A stretch of DNA of 64,000 nt from Ignelater luminosus (lineage: Eukaryota > Arthropoda > Insecta > Coleoptera > Elateridae): assembly GCA_011009095.1 (NCBI GenBank), contig VTPC01000666.1, positions 92,400-156,399 of the forward strand, written 5' to 3'. Shown one piece after another: positions 37,263-49,500 of this stretch. Below the pieces are notes generated by a model. The model did no database searches, was not told where the DNA came from, and saw only the letters and a list, made by a program, of their open reading frames with translations. Positions within the stretch are counted from its first letter, which is position 1. The number at the start of each line of letters is the position of its first letter. Both the position numbers and the translations under genes were made by a program.

Positions 37263-38085
37263 AAATCTGTGTTTTGCATATTTTAATTTTAGGGTATCCA
37301 CTATATATGATTAAAATTCTGTTAGTTCAGCAAAAAAATACTTTCTATAAGTATAAATTAACAAATGGTCACATTCTATAAAAATTTGATTAATAACATC
37401 ATTATAGATTAGTTGTAACTCTTATAATTAGCTATTATTTATGAATTCAAAAGCATGCTACTTATTAAGCTAGGTACTATTAATCACATGTGTTTAAATG
37501 TAATTTCGCCAATAATCCAAATAATGGCAGTGTTTCTAATTATTTCTTTTATAAAAGTTGCCAGCCAAATACTGCATTATTCTGAAATGAATAACAACTT
37601 AAATAGGTACTTAATACAGTTACTAATGCCTTCACTAAGTCTAATACTGATCATAGTCACTTGAATTTAATAATACTTTCTACTGGCTGCTATGTTGATA
37701 CTCCTGTCAGTACAATATACAATAATAATACCCTGACTTACGCGGTTTTTAAATCTTCTCGTCGATTCGTATTTTGTTAACAGAAGGCCTCAGTTCAATT
37801 AGAAAAGGGTTACAGATTTTGGAAAACATAGACTCCAACTAGAAAATTTTGTGTAAGAAGAAAAAAATCTGATCCGTCAGATGACTTTGTTAGATTTTAT
37901 GAAGCCTTCTACGTCAAAATAACTTCGGTTTATGTTTTTGCAATTCATAATAATATAATTTGTTGTATTATGTAAGATTTTATTACACATTTTCCTTCTT
38001 AGTAGTAGAAGCATACATTTTCAATCCTACCTTAGTAAAAGTATGCACAAACCAAAATGCATCAATTGAAATTAACACTTTTACT
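37263..38085. other. intergenic DNA downstream of cib
   Basis: It is AT-rich; the one short open frame (37455-37664) is hydrophobic and unrecognised. Confidence 0.4.
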
Positions 38086-38237
38086 CAGTGGCGGCTGGTG
38101 ACCTAACTTCAGGTGGTGCCAAAACCACGTGTTCGTCGCTTGATTGGTTTGTTTCTGTAAATCTGACAATTTTAACCAATTAAGGGACGATCACATGGTT
38201 TTGGCACCACCTGAAGTTAGGTCACCAGCCGCCACTG
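38086..38237. mobile_element. 152-bp hAT-type MITE with perfect 8-bp target duplication
   Basis: The ends are CAGTGGCGGCTGGTGACCTA and its inverse; the inverted arms run about 43 bp at near identity. CTTTTACT is duplicated exactly (38078-38085 and 38238-38245). The high arm identity suggests recent insertion. Confidence 0.92.
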
Positions 38238-38245
38238 CTTTTACT

Positions 38246-40839
38246 AGTAGATACGTACACACCAGGTACCTGTAAATAAAAAAAAGTCTTATTACTATAT
38301 TAATAAAAGATCACAAAAAGCTAACAGCTTCCAAATGTCTTCAACAAAATACTTTAAATTAATAAATGAAGTAAAAACAGCTAAAAGTGGAAATAATAAA
38401 GAGAATTGTGAAAAAGTATGCTTTGTCTAGTAAATGAATACATTTACCAGAAGACATTTTAAATTTATTTTATGCTTCTGCTAAAATCTTACATAAATGC
38501 ATAATATATTAACCAATGTAGGGGTCAATTTTTAAATTTGAATTTGGCGCCCTTATTTTTAAGTTTAAGGGATAAGGGTTGGTAGAAGGATGACGACGGG
38601 ACTATTAGCGGTGAATACGTATAGAAAACGTTATTATGTTTATATGGAAAAACCATTATGTATTTTTGTGAAATAAAGAATAAAAACTATTTAAATCTAT
38701 TTTTTGAATTAAACCGGCAAGGCCTACACTAGTAAGTGTATACATTTACTAGATTTTACACTTTTACTGCAACATTAATAAAAAAACTTTTTTAAAAGCA
38801 ACAGAGATGAATATTATAGAGAATAGGGTTATCGAGTTCAAAATATTTATGTTAATGGCAGGCAATTCAATACAGAATGAACTTAAAACTCGCGACATTT
38901 TTCTCACTTGGAAAGAAATGAACAAAATCATATACTGTTTTTAATTCTATTCCCAATCGGCTGTCTGAATTAGTAAACAATAATAAAAGTAAATTTAATT
39001 ACTAATTACGTAATTTTGACTTTATAAAATCTAAATAATATAACTAAATCAATAAAATGTAAACTGTATAACAAAATAAATTAGACATTTCCTTCCATTT
39101 TCATGAAGAAAAATAGCAAGTATTTTGAGTAAATAAAATGGTCATTAGTGACCTTCGTTTCCTGCTTTCCTCGCGGGAGTAGAAGAAAGTGTCTTAATTT
39201 ATTTTGTTGCCTAGTGTACATTACTTATACTTTTATAAATCAATGGTAGTTCTGAAAATTGAAAAAACTGTTTTGAGAAATTATTAAAGATCAAGAAAAT
39301 AAAAAATCGAGAAAAACAAAAAAATTAACAACCTTAAAATGACTTAACACCCAACATCTATGCAAAACGGAATGCAATTGCTCTCACCTTGTAAACCACA
39401 ATAGATTCGTGCGAACGTAAAATTAAGTTCTGCACATGATGACATGTAGGCTCTACATTTTGGGATCACTTTACTATTATGTGAAGAAAGAAGAACCAAT
39501 CATTCTTTTGCAAAAATTATTTTTACCAAAATATGTTCTAGCTTTGTAAATGAATCAATCCAATATCCAAATAAATGGTCAAATTCAATGTAATGCCATA
39601 TTAGGGTATTGCTGCATGAGACTATAAGAATTTTACATAAAATTGATAGATATATTGCTTTAAAAATAAGCACACCACACTAAATTCTGGACAGGATGCA
39701 GACATTCATGCTTAGAGATGAAAGCCATGAAAGCTAAAGAAAGCAAAAAACAGAGAGAGAGCGAGAGAGAGAAATATCAAATGTGTAGCATAAACATAAC
39801 CATGATAATCAGGAGATAAGAGAAGTAAAAGCATAAAAAGAATATTACCTAAGAAGGAGCGTATAGAAAAAAAGAACTAATAATGGAAAAGGCGAGGTCA
39901 GAAATAAATGACACGACAAACATCGAGAGAAAAGAATAAAAGTTCAAAAAATTGAAAATTTCTTCACAAAACTCTTCATTTGAATTAATTAAAAATGTTA
40001 TAGCTTTATGACCATGGGAATAAAAAAAGCTCTGTGGGAGAATACTGATATTAGACTAAGAGGATGGCATATACTGGGTATTATACTTATCAATATCGCA
40101 ATGATGGCCAGAATATAAATAGACCATGTTTACTCAAACTTTAGTATCAGAGCCTCTGAGTGATCATTTTGAAGTGTTCGATTGTAATGTTTCTCGCGAT
40201 TCTTGAGAAGTATTTTTAGTTCAAGTTTATGAATGACAGTGAAACACTTTCACGTTTCGGACATACTAAAAAGAATTAGATGCGTTTGAAACAAAGATCA
40301 AATGTGTCTCGGGCATTGGATATAACACGGCCGCGCAGACTCCGTGATGTCTTGCTTTGTAACCGTCTCGGACGCACGTTGGAAAATTTGTAAAAGATGT
40401 CTTGGATTCTAGACAAAAACATCTTACATCATGAACAAAAATGCTCCAAGAATAACGTCATTAAAATCACAGTGGCGTAACATGGAAGTTCTACAAAATT
40501 AGTTAGTTATAAGTTATTAGATCTCGATCGTTACTCCCCTGTATAAGTGAACTTGGACTGGTCCGACATATTTTAGTAAACTGCGCATTGCGCGTTAATT
40601 AAATATTACAAAACCTTTTCGCTTTTATATAAATACAGTAAAGTATAATTTTCCATAATATTAAAATTAAAATATTATTTTTCCTCAATAAGTAAGAAAA
40701 AAGCATTTTCTTCTTTTCTCAACTGTAATCGCCGATTATAACATTTACATTAAGGTTTCGCCACTGCACCCAAGTCTTTAAATTCTCTAACGAATTCTGT
40801 CCGAATTCCGTCAATTTCAATATTTAGTCAATACAAGGC
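38246..40839. other. intergenic DNA
   Basis: It is AT-rich with a GA-rich microsatellite at about 39752-39773. No gene recognised. Confidence 0.4.
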
Positions 40840-41428
40840 TTCCTAAATAAATTAAGTTAAGTTTTAACTTATTTTGCTTTAGCCATTGTGATAGTTTTTG
40901 GAGGTCGGAGTTAACTTTCTGTACAGCTGTGTTGATGTTTTTGTCTGCTGCTGCAATTAAGATTATCATCAGCAAAGAGGTTTATCTCACAAAATTTCAG
41001 AGTAGCAATAATGTCGTTTAGGTATTGGAATTACCGTAGCTGTTTTCCGTCTGTGCAAAATCTTCCAATCTCAAACGAATAATGTAACATATTATTGCAA
41101 GTATTGCATTTCCTATTACTGACATGGCATCTTTGATTATATTCATTGTAATCCTGTTTTTTCGATGTATTTTGTTAATAATTTTATACAATTCACCTAA
41201 TGTAACTTGTCTAAACTGAAATTCCGATGTAACAGTTTCTACCAACGTTCTCGTATTCTATTTCCACAACTCCGTTGTCTTTCACACCATCAATAAAAAA
41301 GTAGTTGAATCCTTCCTCTATCAACTTCATATCTTTTAAAACGACTTCATCAAAATTAATATAATTAGATTTTAGTAGTTGTTTCAGAAAATTCCACACG
41401 GTTTTGTCAATTTCATGTTCGTAGTACA
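40840..41428 (-). pseudogene. second LINE: reverse transcriptase fragment
   Basis: On the minus strand, reading from 41428 down: KTVWNFLKQL and FNYFF.D (linker before RT), then FQFRQVTLGELYKIINKI (start of the RT domain), then LFADD (40962-40979) and SQWLKQNKLKLN. This is the order in jockey/CR1-like elements, with frame changes. The coding similarity resumes upstream beyond 42684 (AKTNRYY), so the hAT-like element at 41429 interrupts it. Confidence 0.75.
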
Positions 41429-42676
41429 CAGAAGCGAATTTAGGTTTGATTGCGCCCTAGGCCTTCTTTGATATGGCGCCCTTTTTATTTTTTAAAGGTG
41501 TATATAAAATATACAGGTGTCTCATAAATGCCAATAAAGCTTCAGGTAAACATCTTCTATGAGTGCTTATTGCAAATCCGCAAAAAGAAAATTTCTCCTC
41601 AGCTTAGTTTTCTTGTACAAGTGGTCAGAAGTTAACATCTTTAACACTAAATAAACAGAAACCAAAGAATGGAATCCAAATGAAGCCATTACCAATTCCA
41701 CAAATGAATCTGCTGAAACAACAATTATCCTTAATAAAATACAGAATTGTTAGATTTCTCTTTTTGAAGATGCTATTAAAAATTGAATTTTTACCAAAAA
41801 ATAGATATGACAAACAGGCAAGTTTTGAGGGTACTGATAAATCCGATGAAATTAGTTGTCACCAATTCTTTCAAGTTTTGACAATTTTATGGTCCATTAT
41901 CACTGGAATAAAATTGATAAATCTTTGATTTCTTGCGATACTTTGGTTCCTGTATTCGAATAAATTTGTATTTGCCTGCAGCAGCGTTGCCAAGTTTAAA
42001 TTTCTTTTTTCTGGTTCGTGTGACAAATCTAAGTACGTTGGAACATTCGTATTTTCAATTTTGGCATCTTAAGAGGTTAAGGGAGGCTGCTACAGCGCGA
42101 CCAACCTCAGAAAAGCCCCGGAAAATATGCGAACTAATTTCAATAACAAACAATGTTGACCAATCAGGAGCGCAATTTTACTCGGGTACATTAACTGACA
42201 AAAAGTTGTCTTAAATTCATTTCATGTTATTGGTGATGTTTAGTTTTATTTAAATTTCCCGCCGAAAGATTTTTGGATATGAGTATACTTGGTCAACATG
42301 TAATTCCCCCGTATACGCCCGCTCAAAGCTTTTCTGAAGTTCATCGAGCTGTATTTAAAGCTGTATTGGCATTTACGGGACAGCCTGTATAATAATAAAA
42401 ATATAAAAAACAATTACCGTGACAAAAGACAAAAAATTGAAAAAATCTATTCAATTTTTTTATATCTTTATAATTCCGGAAATTTTCAATTGGTCAATTA
42501 ATATTTTATTTATTTCAATAATTAGATACCTAACCATGTCTCAGTGCAATTCTCCGGTGAAAAAATAATATTTTTGAAATATTTTTAAAATCTCTCAAAT
42601 TTTGTGGCGCCTCAACTTTTGACGCCCCTCAAATCTTGCCGCCCTAGGTCCGGGCCTAAGCCTAAATTCACCACTG
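41429..42676. mobile_element. hAT-like element inserted in the LINE
   Basis: The left end CAGAAGCGAATTTAGGTTTG and inverted right end CAGTGGTGAATTTAGGCTTA are followed by shared CCTAGGGCG-type sequence. The flanking octamers GTAGTACA (41421-41428) and GTAGTACC (42677-42684) match at 7 of 8. Most of its length is a second element (41514-42387). Confidence 0.8.
41514..42387. mobile_element. mariner-like element nested in the hAT-like element
   Basis: The ends CAGGTGTCTCATAAATGCCA and (inverted) CAGGCTGTCCCGTAAATGCC are flanked by TA (41512-41513, 42388-42389). Open frames inside (41680-42214) were not recognised as transposase. Confidence 0.75.
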
Positions 42677-42733
42677 GTAGTACCTATTGGTTTTTGCGGA
42701 TTTTAATGATTCTGTTTAATAATCTTTGTGTAT

Positions 42734-42843
42734 ACCTATTCTTCGATCGTGCTAAAATTGTGAGTCATTGTGCGATCTTGCATAAGCAAATAATTAATTC
42801 CTTTCGTTTGTTTTAAATCTTTAAGTTTACCATTATACTAAAC
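42734..42843. repeat. 110-bp direct repeat, copy 1
   Basis: It is nearly identical to 43475-43584 (741 bp apart), beginning ACCTATTCTTCGATCGTGCT. It is too short and lacks TG..CA ends for a convincing LTR. Confidence 0.85.
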
Positions 42844-43474
42844 GTTGCGTTTTTGTATGTTTACTGTTTGGAATAATAATAATGACCGTGTAACAAGAAT
42901 GTAAGCGTTCCAGTAAACTTGCTGACATCATGTTTGTTATTGTTGTGTCCTATTTCCCAGTTGTATTCGTATAAATAATTTCGTAACGCGTATGGTACAT
43001 ATAACCGCTTATCTTTTTATAAATTTTTGCTGCTTTTGTAGTACAGTATTACTTGGAAAACTTACTTAACTAGTATAGTACCATAAAATGATCACTTATG
43101 TAAAACAAAAAACTAAACAAATTTTTTTGATAAATTTAAAACGCTTATGTTTATTTAAAATGTCGAAGAAAACCACACATCAATTAGGTAGAGTATAACA
43201 TGTGCAGCAATAAATTACGATATAGAGTACTTAAGCGGGCCCTTTTAAGTCGTGTGGATGCTTGCTCTGTGCCGGGGTCGGTCGACTCCAAACCTCATTA
43301 GGTTGCCATTTAAGAGTAGGAACCATACACAGAAATTCCCTTTACAAAAAAAAGGTTCCATATTACTTTAGTTTTTTACCAAGTAGACGCGTCACTGAAA
43401 GCTTACAGGAACGAGAGGCGTTTGCCATCGGCGTCCCTCGTCGCATCTAGAAGATCGTATCCTGATATTTGCTG

Positions 43475-43584
43475 ACCTATTTTTCGATCGTGCTAAAATT
43501 GTGAGTCATTGTGCGATCTTGCATAAGCAAATAATTAATTCCTTTCGTTTGTTTTAAATCTTTAAGTTTACCATTATACTAAAC
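43475..43584. repeat. 110-bp direct repeat, copy 2
   Basis: It differs from copy 1 at only about one base (ACCTATTTTT against ACCTATTCTT). The spacer 42844-43474 has no recognised gene. Confidence 0.85.
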
Positions 43585-43599
43585 CTCGATCATGGTGAC

Positions 43600-43894
43600 C
43601 TGTAACAAGCAAATTTATAAAAATTATTATTTTTCCGAAAAATAAATCAGATAAGTTAGTAGCAGTTATAAGGAAGGTATGTTGCAAATTCCGAAAATCG
43701 AATAAAAAGTAGAGTATTTCATTTAAAAGAAATTAAGTTAGGTAGTGCCACCTGGCGGTGACGCATTTAATCTAAAAACTTTTTATGAAAAAATATGTGC
43801 CCCTACCTTACATTCATAACAAAATTTTCAGAATTTTAAAATCTGCATTCGTTCCCGAGATATCGGGCTGTCCCATTCCTCGCTGAACACCCTG
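43600..43894. mobile_element. right end of a mariner-like repeat
   Basis: It ends in CGCTGAACACCCTG at 43894 followed by TA; subterminal sequence includes GAGATATCGGGCTGTCCCAT. The left end was not found. Confidence 0.45.
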
Positions 43895-43955
43895 TATAAA
43901 CTATAAAGACTATCACATCACAACAACCGGCATTCAATGAGTAGTTCCACGCGGA

Positions 43956-44905
43956 ATGGGACAGCATGTAGTGCGAAGTGCACACGACGAGATGGGCCAT
44001 TTTTCAGTTGAAAAAACATTAAACAATTTAATTGAATGTTATTGGTTTTCCCGAGTGCGACGGTATGTAGAGTGTTGTATTGCGTGTTATCCTGTTGTCT
44101 CCTGTGCCTATATACAAAACAACCAGCTGGACGCAAATCTGGATTCCTGCACCCCATTCCAAAAGTTCCTGTTCCACTTCACATCATCCACATAGACCTT
44201 CTCGGCCCTTTTGAAAAGACTACGCGAAAACAGTGTTACATAATAGTCGTGATGGACGCCTTCATTAAATATGTAGTGTTAGAAGCAGCGCGCTCAATGA
44301 AGGGTAGGTATATTGTGCGGTTCCTCATAAAACTTTCTTCTACGTACGGAACGCCCCAAAGACTCACTTCAGATCGGGGTACCGTGTTTACGTCGCGTAA
44401 GTTTAGCAAAATGTGTCGCGATGCAGGCATACAACACATTATGACTACTGTTTCCTCTTCAAGGGCCAGTGGAAAAGTTGAGCGTTACAACGCTACAATC
44501 ACTGCTAGTTTAGTTGCACCCACCACTGACAATGATTGGGGTGGGGAGTTTCCCAAGGTGCAGTTTGCACTAAACAATACCGTGAGCCGCGTCACACGTA
44601 AGACCCCGAGTGAGTTGCTGATGGGATACAAACCGAGATCCATCACTACTGCGGGCCTGATAGCGGAAACAGACATCTTCAATCAGGTCCAAGCAGACCT
44701 TACGGTTTTACGTCAAGAAGTCGCAGAGCGGATTCGGGCCGAACAACAGGTTCAAAAAGAATTCTTTGATCGCCACAGCAAGGTAGCTCCAGCATAGCAG
44801 AAGAGCAACCTGGTACTTGTCCAGAAGAATTTAACCGCTAAAGATGCCAGCAGAAAGCCTCAACCAAAGTGTATGGGACCAATGGTTATCTGCGTATTTT
44901 CCAGA
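43956..44905 (+). pseudogene. Ty3/gypsy-type pol 3' end: integrase and GPY/F-like tail
   Basis: The first frame (from 43956) carries the zinc-binding part: His10 and His15 in HDEMGH, then CIAC. A frameshift near 44090-44110 moves to a second frame (from 44036) with LHPIPKVPVPLH and the catalytic core: Asp54 (HIDLLGPF, 44195), Asp113 (SDRG, 44372) and Glu149 (GKVER, 44480). The 35-residue Asp113-Glu149 spacing fits DD35E. After a TAG at about 44795 the frame continues as SNLVLVQKNL and PKCMGPMVI, a GPY/F-like module. No reverse transcriptase or LTR was found; the 3' side runs toward the assembly gap. Inactive copy; describes an endogenous retroelement only. Confidence 0.85.
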
Positions 44906-45117
44906 TGACCTCTTAGGCTCCTATCATAACCTATATTCTTATTTTTATCGAACTAAAACAAACTGTAGAACTACTGGGATAAAGACAAATTAGAAATTCT
45001 GTTTATATTTTCATGTTTTAAATTATATTAAATTGATTTAGCATGTTCTTTCTATTTTAAAGATTGGAAAGGTAAAAGATTATTACTATAGTTCTTACCC
45101 TCGATTGCATAAAACGT

Positions 45118-45517
45118 NNNNNNNNNNNNNNNNNNNNNNNNNNNNNNNNNNNNNNNNNNNNNNNNNNNNNNNNNNNNNNNNNNNNNNNNNNNNNNNNNNN
45201 NNNNNNNNNNNNNNNNNNNNNNNNNNNNNNNNNNNNNNNNNNNNNNNNNNNNNNNNNNNNNNNNNNNNNNNNNNNNNNNNNNNNNNNNNNNNNNNNNNNN
45301 NNNNNNNNNNNNNNNNNNNNNNNNNNNNNNNNNNNNNNNNNNNNNNNNNNNNNNNNNNNNNNNNNNNNNNNNNNNNNNNNNNNNNNNNNNNNNNNNNNNN
45401 NNNNNNNNNNNNNNNNNNNNNNNNNNNNNNNNNNNNNNNNNNNNNNNNNNNNNNNNNNNNNNNNNNNNNNNNNNNNNNNNNNNNNNNNNNNNNNNNNNNN
45501 NNNNNNNNNNNNNNNNN
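45118..45517. other. assembly gap of 400 Ns
   Basis: Exactly 400 unknown bases. Apparent open frames across it are meaningless. Confidence 0.99.
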
Positions 45518-46029
45518 ATTGGAAGAATCTTCTTTGATAATTATTGAAAGTCTAATTTTCCCCCTTTGCAGCATCTTGCTTGGGAGGAGGTTGAAAGTTT
45601 CCCAACTGATTAGAATAGGTTAAAAACCCTGTATAAAAATTAAATTAATAAAAAATATACAATTAATAAATTATTGTAATAATAAAAAATGCAATTCTAG
45701 ATTCTTGGAAGGGTACGAGCCGTCCCTGGGTCAAAGTCATTTATGCAAGTTTTTTGGCTACACTCTGTGCAATTTATTAATTTCTCGTTAAGTTGACAAT
45801 GATTTTTTTATAAAGATGAACAGAAACGATTATTATTCTCACACAACTTTATTTGAGGCGATTGGTTTTGCTGTTTTCTTATGTTAACAACATTTTCAGC
45901 TCAAGAAGTTGTATTATAAGGATTTCTTTCATATCTTAAGGGTCAGAAAGATATTATAAATTATCAAATGTAAAGAAAGATTGATTTATTAAATTATTAA
46001 ACTTCAATTTATTTTGTAATTTGACTTTC
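45518..46029. other. intergenic DNA before otu
   Basis: AT-rich, nothing recognised. Confidence 0.4.
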
Positions 46030-46396
46030 AAATCTCGCGGTCTAGATGTTCACAAATACCGACGAATCGTAAAGTATCGAATGTTTCCTCGTGGTGCGCA
46101 GGAAGAACTTTTTTCGTTATTCCGAATTGTTCTTAGGTTTTGGCGCAAATGTTTCGTGCAGAAAGTCGGTGAGAATTTTTTGAAGTGACAGTGCATGATA
46201 AAATATCGAGATTAAAAAGTATTATCGAGTCGTAAGTTTTAGCTTATTGTGTAAACTAGTTGAATATGTAATAGTCTATGTATAAAAATAATCTTTTACT
46301 GGTTATTCATACTCCCATTAATATTCTTTTGTATCCAGTTGATTGCAGTAGCGAAAAAAGTGAAGGCGTGATTGTAAAACGTTGTGATAAATAAAA
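46030..46396 (+). promoter_or_regulatory. otu: otu upstream region and probable 5' UTR intron
   Basis: A locally GC-richer tract (46030-46230) precedes the gene. It ends at a good donor GAGTC|GTAAGT (46232), and a matching acceptor GTATCCAG| (46337-46338) lies 58 bp before the ATG. This suggests a small 5' UTR intron at 46232-46338. No clear TATA box was seen. Inferred only from splice signals. Confidence 0.4.
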
Positions 46397-46522
46397 ATGT
46401 CGAAATTCAGTAAGAGAGGAAGGAATCCCGGTGCGGCGGATTTTTGGTTGGAGTCTCTGGGCTATTATAGGAAAAATGTAGCTTATGATGAAACTTGCTT
46501 GTTTAGAGCCGTTTCAGAACAG
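46397..46522 (+). CDS. otu: otu exon 1
   Basis: It encodes residues 1-42 and ends in phase 0 at GAACAG|GTGAGA. It carries the catalytic Asp31 and Cys34 (DETC). It is separated from the rest by a 5.4-kb intron. Confidence 0.9.
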
Positions 46523-49500
46523 GTGAGATAAAGTTGCTTTTATTTTGAAATGTAAAGTGTGCTTTGACAAATTTTGATAAACAAGTGGTTGTTCTTGTTT
46601 TGATCAAAGCTTGCTTGCTATAAACTTATAAAGTAATGTTTTGAGGAAAATAATTTTAGGTATTTTACTCGAATGGCCACACCTAGTTACAAAAATTTAT
46701 TTGTAATTTTACTTCATGGAATCTACATCGAGGGCTTCATAACATAGGAGCGTGTCTGCAATTTTCATTAAATTGGGATTTTTCCAAATAATTTCAAATT
46801 AATCCTTTTCAATTAGAATCTTTTAAACATTTTTTTTATTCCTGTAAAGTTGACAATTTGTTGACACGCCCCTATGTTATGAAACCCTCAATATGCTTAA
46901 TACCATAATAGAAGGACATGACCGAATTACTAATTTTTTGACTAGTTTTAACTTTTTTAAACAGCATCAGTAAAGTAGCAGTCATCACTTTGTACATGCC
47001 ACCCGCCACTCCAAAGTGTTCAGTTTGCTACCAGATACTAGCGTTGTTGATTGATATTCAATCAACAGTACTAGTCTAGATGGAAGTTTGGAGGTAGCAA
47101 GTGGCAACTACAATTTTCTCATTCCTGTTTACCTACTGTAAATGCTATGATTTCCTTACTGTATTTAGAAAATCCAATTACAAATACCTATCAAGTTTAG
47201 TATCTTGTGAAGGAGCAAAAGCACAATTTTGTCTGTTGTAATTATTATAAATGAGTATTTAAACTTCCAAGTAAATCTGGGGTAATTTCGTATTCCTGCA
47301 AAGTATTCTGTGCGTTTCATTTGTTTTTATTCTACCTTTAAATTTAGTTTAGATTAATCACATTGTCATTATGTTTAATTTGCTTTTAAGCAAAAAATGA
47401 TGGTGGTCTCTTAAAAATTTCTCTTAATTTAAATGTTGGACAAAAAATAAGCACTACATTACTGATAAAGCAGAATTAAAGTAAGTACCTACTGTTTACA
47501 GATTTCTTTTAAGATGAGAGTTTATGTTTTGTAGTCGTTTATAAGGTGTAAAGTGTACTATTAAATAATCAAAACAAATGTGACGATTCAGAAGTTGGTT
47601 AAATCAAAAGTTTGTTTCAAATACTTATTACGCGCTAAAAAAAGTCATAAAAGGCTTCTATAATTTTTATAGCAAAATTGATGCCTAATGCTAGGCAACC
47701 CTAGATACCTTAGATTTATTGTGGGTAGACCTCGATTTAAAAAACTTAATTTATATGAAACTGTTATTGTTCTTTGATTTCTTAACAACTTGAAAATAAC
47801 TATAACAGACTTCAAATTTGACAAATTAGAATTGATGAAGACATGGAAACGATTCTTCTGAAAATTGTTTCAATGCACTTGAGGCTCGAACTCGATTAAA
47901 ATTTGAACTTGAATTGAACAAGTGGCCCTTTTATAAATTATATTTAGTTTACTTATTTGTCTAATTTACCTAATTGATTTTATTGTCTTATTTGTTTCTC
48001 ATATTTATCAGCGTTTACATTTTTTTCTTAACTTAATTTATTAGTGTAGCAGGACATGCCAGTAAGATAAGGGAATCAATTTGGCAAAAGCACATTTAAA
48101 ATCATGGGAATAAATTTTTAGTTGTATAATTTTCAAATGCTGTTTGAAAATACATAATTTGATATTTTAATATAATCTTTGAAAACAATTATGTCAATCA
48201 AATGGTTTAAATATCTCAAATCCTTATCTTACTTTTACTGTTCAGCTTTATTTGATAGATTATTGATTAATTTGTTGTTTGAGATTGTACATAGTAGATA
48301 ACCAATTCAAGCAAAGGCATTTTACAACAATCAATTAATTACTTGAAGAATATACAAATAAGTCAAATGCTAAAAAATTGTTTTTTCAAGTCTGTCTTTT
48401 CACTGACGGCTTGTGGGTTACGAGTGTGATGAATCAAATTGTTAAATAGTATCTAGTTCCTATAAGACTACGATAAAATTTAATAGAAGAAACATGACAG
48501 GGATACTCATCTTAAACTTGCTTGTATTTTAAGTCAATTCTCCTCTCTTTCTATGCTGCTGAATCATCCACTACTTTTTTATTTAAATTCGAGATGTTTT
48601 CCACAAGTGATTTGACACTTATCTTGTTTCTATCAGACTCATTTATATTGTTATGAAACCAAGGGACTGATACAATGTAATCAGGATTTTTCTTCATTCT
48701 TCTTAAATCGTTTAGTATTGTTAGAAGTACTGTTGTGCTTATGCATTAACCCACATACATACAGTTCATAATCCCCTGGACATTTTAAAATTTGATTAAA
48801 CTTGAATTTGAATTATAATAATTATAATTATTCTATCCTAGTTCATTTGTTTAACTATTTACTCTTAAGCTTTTTACTAACTTTTCCATGTTTTAGTAAA
48901 ACTACTTTTACTAAAATTAATTTACATGATGCTATTAAACTTGACCAAGTACTAAAAGCAATAAATACTACCATGAGAGCAGCAAAAAACCAAGTCAAAG
49001 ATACTCATGGATTCTGAATTTCTTGTCTTTGACAGTTTTATATTAACAAACAGCAGCAGAGATTAGTTGCTATGTTGTGGTGACGTAATTGCATTAGCAG
49101 TACCACGTTAACTAAGGCACGCATGCATGTAAGGTGTACACAGATAAAGGACGTCTAGATCCGTTGAGTTACTGATGAACAAATTGTTTTGCGTGAGCTA
49201 CATCACTATATTATAAAAATTGCATATGTATGATTGTCCAGTCAAGTAGTATCTATAAGTGCAATTGACTATAAGAACATCAACTAACTAAGTGATACCG
49301 CTCCTTGCATATTAATAAAAAAGTAAAATAAAAGCTATTAAGATAATACAAACCTAAATTTTATTTATTAAATCTTTTTAAGAGATTACAGTAAAATTAA
49401 TCATAATTACAATAAGAGAAACATGAAATTTTTATATTAGAATCTCATTTTCATAATGGTATCAAGAATGGAAATGATGAATTGGGAATATTTATTTCAA

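Noticed and set aside
42734-43584. The 110-bp repeats as LTRs of the nearby gypsy element
   Set aside because: Too short, no TG..CA ends, and the integrase lies outside the pair.
45095-45623. Long open frames on both strands across 45.1-45.6 kb
   Set aside because: They span the 400-N assembly gap and contain almost only unknown residues.
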